Shown here: in pieces, positions 33,225-34,690 of the stretch | Layout of the letters: the number at the start of each line of letters is the position of its first letter | Position numbering within the stretch: the stretch's first letter is position 1 | From: CAWFZT01 sp963820415 | Lineage (GTDB): Bacteria; Chloroflexota; Anaerolineae; Anaerolineales; Anaerolineaceae | NCBI GenBank assembly: GCA_963820415.1 | Contig: CAWFZT010000003.1 | Location: forward strand, 1 to 34,690 | Direction: 5' to 3' | Length of the DNA stretch: 34,690 bases | Notes under the pieces: model-generated | The model's input: only the letters and a program-made list of their open reading frames with translations | The model's database searches: none | Told to the model about the DNA's origin: nothing | Translations under genes and position numbers: made by a program

Positions 33225-33772
33225 ATGCAAACAGAAATCATCATTGCTGGGTTTGGCGGACAGGGAGTGTTGTTTGCCGGTCAGTTGTTATCTTACGCGG
33301 CCATGGATTGCGGGCGAAGGTGACCTGGATCCCCTCCTACGGCCCTGAAATGCGCGGCGGTACGGCCAACTGCACGGTGATCATCTCCGATGAAGAGATC
33401 GGCTCGCCCCTGGTGCGCCATCCGGCGGCGGTCATCGCCATGAACTTGCCCTCGCTGGATAAATATGAGTCCGAAATCAAGTCAGGTGGGGTGCTGGTGG
33501 TCAACTCTTCGATGGTCAACCGCCCCGTGACGCGCCCGGATATAAAAGTCGTGGTGATCCCGGCCAACGAAATTGCCGAAAGGATGGGCGATAAGCGCAT
33601 GACCAACATGGTCCTGCTGGGCGGGCTGCTGGCGAACCTGCCCGTGCTGCCGGTCGAAGCGGTGGAAAAGGCGCTCAAGGACCACCTGCCGGCGCGACAT
33701 CACAAGCTGCTGCCGATGAATTTCAAGGCCCTGCGCCAGGGCGCCTCTTACCTGGCTGAAGCGGTGAAGTAG
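33225..33772 (+). CDS. korC: 2-oxoacid:ferredoxin oxidoreductase gamma subunit, frameshifted
   Basis: ATG 33225 follows GGAGGA by four bases and opens MQTEIIIAGFGGQGVLFAGQLLSYAAMD, the unmistakable gamma-subunit start (GFGGQG). After a frame break near 33305-33320 it continues KVTWIPSYGPEMRGGTANCTVIISDEEIGSPLV to TAG 33772. That is about 182 residues, the family norm. It closes the korDABC cluster. The gap to korB is 14 bases. A strong hairpin with a U-run follows at 33802, ending the operon. Confidence 0.85.
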
Positions 33773-33801
33773 TTCCTTATTCAAGGTATTACTATCCATG
33801 T

Positions 33802-33844
33802 CCCCTTTTTCTTTTTCATTTTTGAGAAGAAAGAGGGGATTTTT
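33802..33844 (+). terminator. Rho-independent terminator after korC
   Basis: A pyrimidine arm beginning CCCCTTTTTCTTTTTC pairs, with several G-U wobbles, to GAGAAGAAAGAGGGG. It is followed by ATTTTTG. The stem lies 30 bases after the korC stop. The same GAGGGG doubles as a possible ribosome binding site for the next gene, linking termination and translation. Confidence 0.65.
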
Positions 33845-34690
33845 GCGTTTCTTGCGCTTGTTCATCCCCTCCTTGATCATGGCCTGGGTGATCCTTCTGG
33901 TAGGGCTAAGCCTGGAATACGTCAACGGTCTGACCTTACCAGTTTGCGTAACGGGCGCCCCTCCCCCGCCGGGGTTTGCGCCGGTCACCTTGAATACACC
34001 CGATGGCTTCGCCCTTAGCGGCTGGTATCACCCGCCAGCCAATGGGACGGTGATCCTGCTGCTGGCCGGCAACGGCGGCAGCCGGGATGCCATGCTGCCG
34101 GATGCGGTAATGCTGGCGCGGCATGGCTATGGTTCGCTCACCCTGGACTACCGCAGTTGCGTCCCTGGAGGGCGCTCCAGCCTGGGCTACCGCGAAGCGG
34201 ACGACCTGGGGTTGATGGCTCAATCGCCGCCTCCCAGCCAGGCGTGACCCGCTTAGGGGCGGAGGGGTTTTCGGCCGGTAGCGTGGCGGTCATCCGCGGG
34301 GCGGTGCGCTTACCTGCCATCCGGGCGGTGGTGGCGGAAGGCAATTATTACAACCTGGATTATGAGATACGCAACGCTCCCGCTGGTCCCTTATCCCTGG
34401 AATGGCGGACTCCAGAACTTGGTTGTGCTGAGTTACCGTGCATTGGTCGGCGTCTGGCCGGCGCAGGTCAGCCCGGTCAGCGACCTGCCTGCTCTCAGTC
34501 CACGCCCGGTTTTGCTGATCTTTGGCGAGCAAGAGATTGCCAACAACCGCGGCTACGACCAGTTTGCGGCTGCCCGGCAGCCCAAGCAAATGTGGGTAGT
34601 GCCTGGGGTGGGGCATGGGGGATATTTCCAGGCCTGGCCGGAGGAATACGAAACGCGCATTATCCAATTTTTCAACGGCTCTTTAGAAAA
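33843..34690 (+). CDS. Membrane-anchored alpha/beta hydrolase, frameshifted and cut by the window edge
   Basis: The protein opens with a membrane segment (FIPSLIMAWVILLVGLSLEYV), then FAPVTLNTPDGFALSGWYHPPANGTVILLLAGNGGSRDAMLPDAVMLARHGYGSLTLDYR, the strand-turn of an alpha/beta hydrolase like the BEM46/YfhR group. After a break near 34220 it reads AASQPGVTRLGAEGFSAGSVAVIRGAV, with the nucleophile elbow G-F-S-A-G. After another break near 34420 it reads LVVLSYRALVGVWPAQ and PRPVLLIFGEQEIANNRGYDQFAA (Asp/Glu region), then VPGVGHGGYF (catalytic His). I prefer TTG 33843, four bases after AGAGGGG, over ATG 33798, which lies before the terminator. The C-terminus continues beyond 34690. Confidence 0.72.

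Noticed and set aside
32483..33772. Novel KorB-KorC fusion enzyme
   Set aside because: The linker is a frame-shifted reading of a normal korB end and korC start; two homopolymer or local indels explain it better.
1..34690. CRISPR arrays, tRNA or rRNA genes, phage genes
   Set aside because: Looked for regularly spaced repeats, cloverleaf-type sequences and integrase/capsid motifs; none seen.

Overview
The window looks like a draft chromosomal contig from a moderately GC-rich, saccharolytic, probably anaerobic bacterium. An Anaerolineae-type Chloroflexota is my best guess, by inference only. The reasons are a Tat-exported lipoprotein solute-binding protein, GlcNAc-scavenging enzymes, many LysM/M23/transglycosylase envelope proteins, a glycyl-radical-enzyme activase and a 2-oxoacid:ferredoxin oxidoreductase. 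There is no rRNA, tRNA, CRISPR array, phage module or intact transposase.

Layout. (1) 1-5.0 kb, amino-sugar and glucan use: start of a solute-binding lipoprotein, a broken DeoR regulator, a PfkB kinase, NagA and a GH13 glucosidase. (2) 5.1-5.66 kb, gene graveyard: TetR and epimerase remnants. (3) 5.68-11.7 kb, a plus-strand catabolic run: UroD-family protein, glycyl-radical activase, a 48-aa membrane peptide, a CrtI-like FAD oxidoreductase, an SDR and a ManD/RspA-type enolase-superfamily dehydratase. (4) 11.8-20.4 kb, envelope: polytopic membrane protein, LysM/degenerate M23 protein, GH20, cupredoxin lipoprotein, lytic transglycosylase, LMW-PTP, Gmd and a serine hydrolase of the beta-lactamase fold. 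(5) 20.4-29.8 kb: HAD-HD fusion, MFS remnant, FmdB protein, GNAT, MFS, M1 peptidase, DUF2148 protein and a subtilase. (6) 30.0-34.7 kb: AlaX, korDABC and a truncated alpha/beta hydrolase.

The most interesting signal is not a gene. A roughly 105-nt palindromic element occurs twice (10344-10448 and 30012-30119). Each copy has a 54-nt central hairpin; one is perfect, and the other differs only at positions that become G-U wobbles. Each copy is flanked by its own direct repeat, 12 nt in one and 8 nt in the other, as expected for a transposed MITE. Two shorter relatives lie at 20399-20430 and 6787-6836.

Many otherwise well-conserved genes (deoR, pfkB, GH13, FAD oxidoreductase, M1 peptidase, korA/B/C, terminal hydrolase) are split by frameshifts. 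Most can be repaired by one base in a homopolymer run, which suggests sequencing or assembly error rather than decay. The TetR, epimerase and MFS remnants look like real pseudogenes. All products were recognised by reading motifs; no database search was possible.
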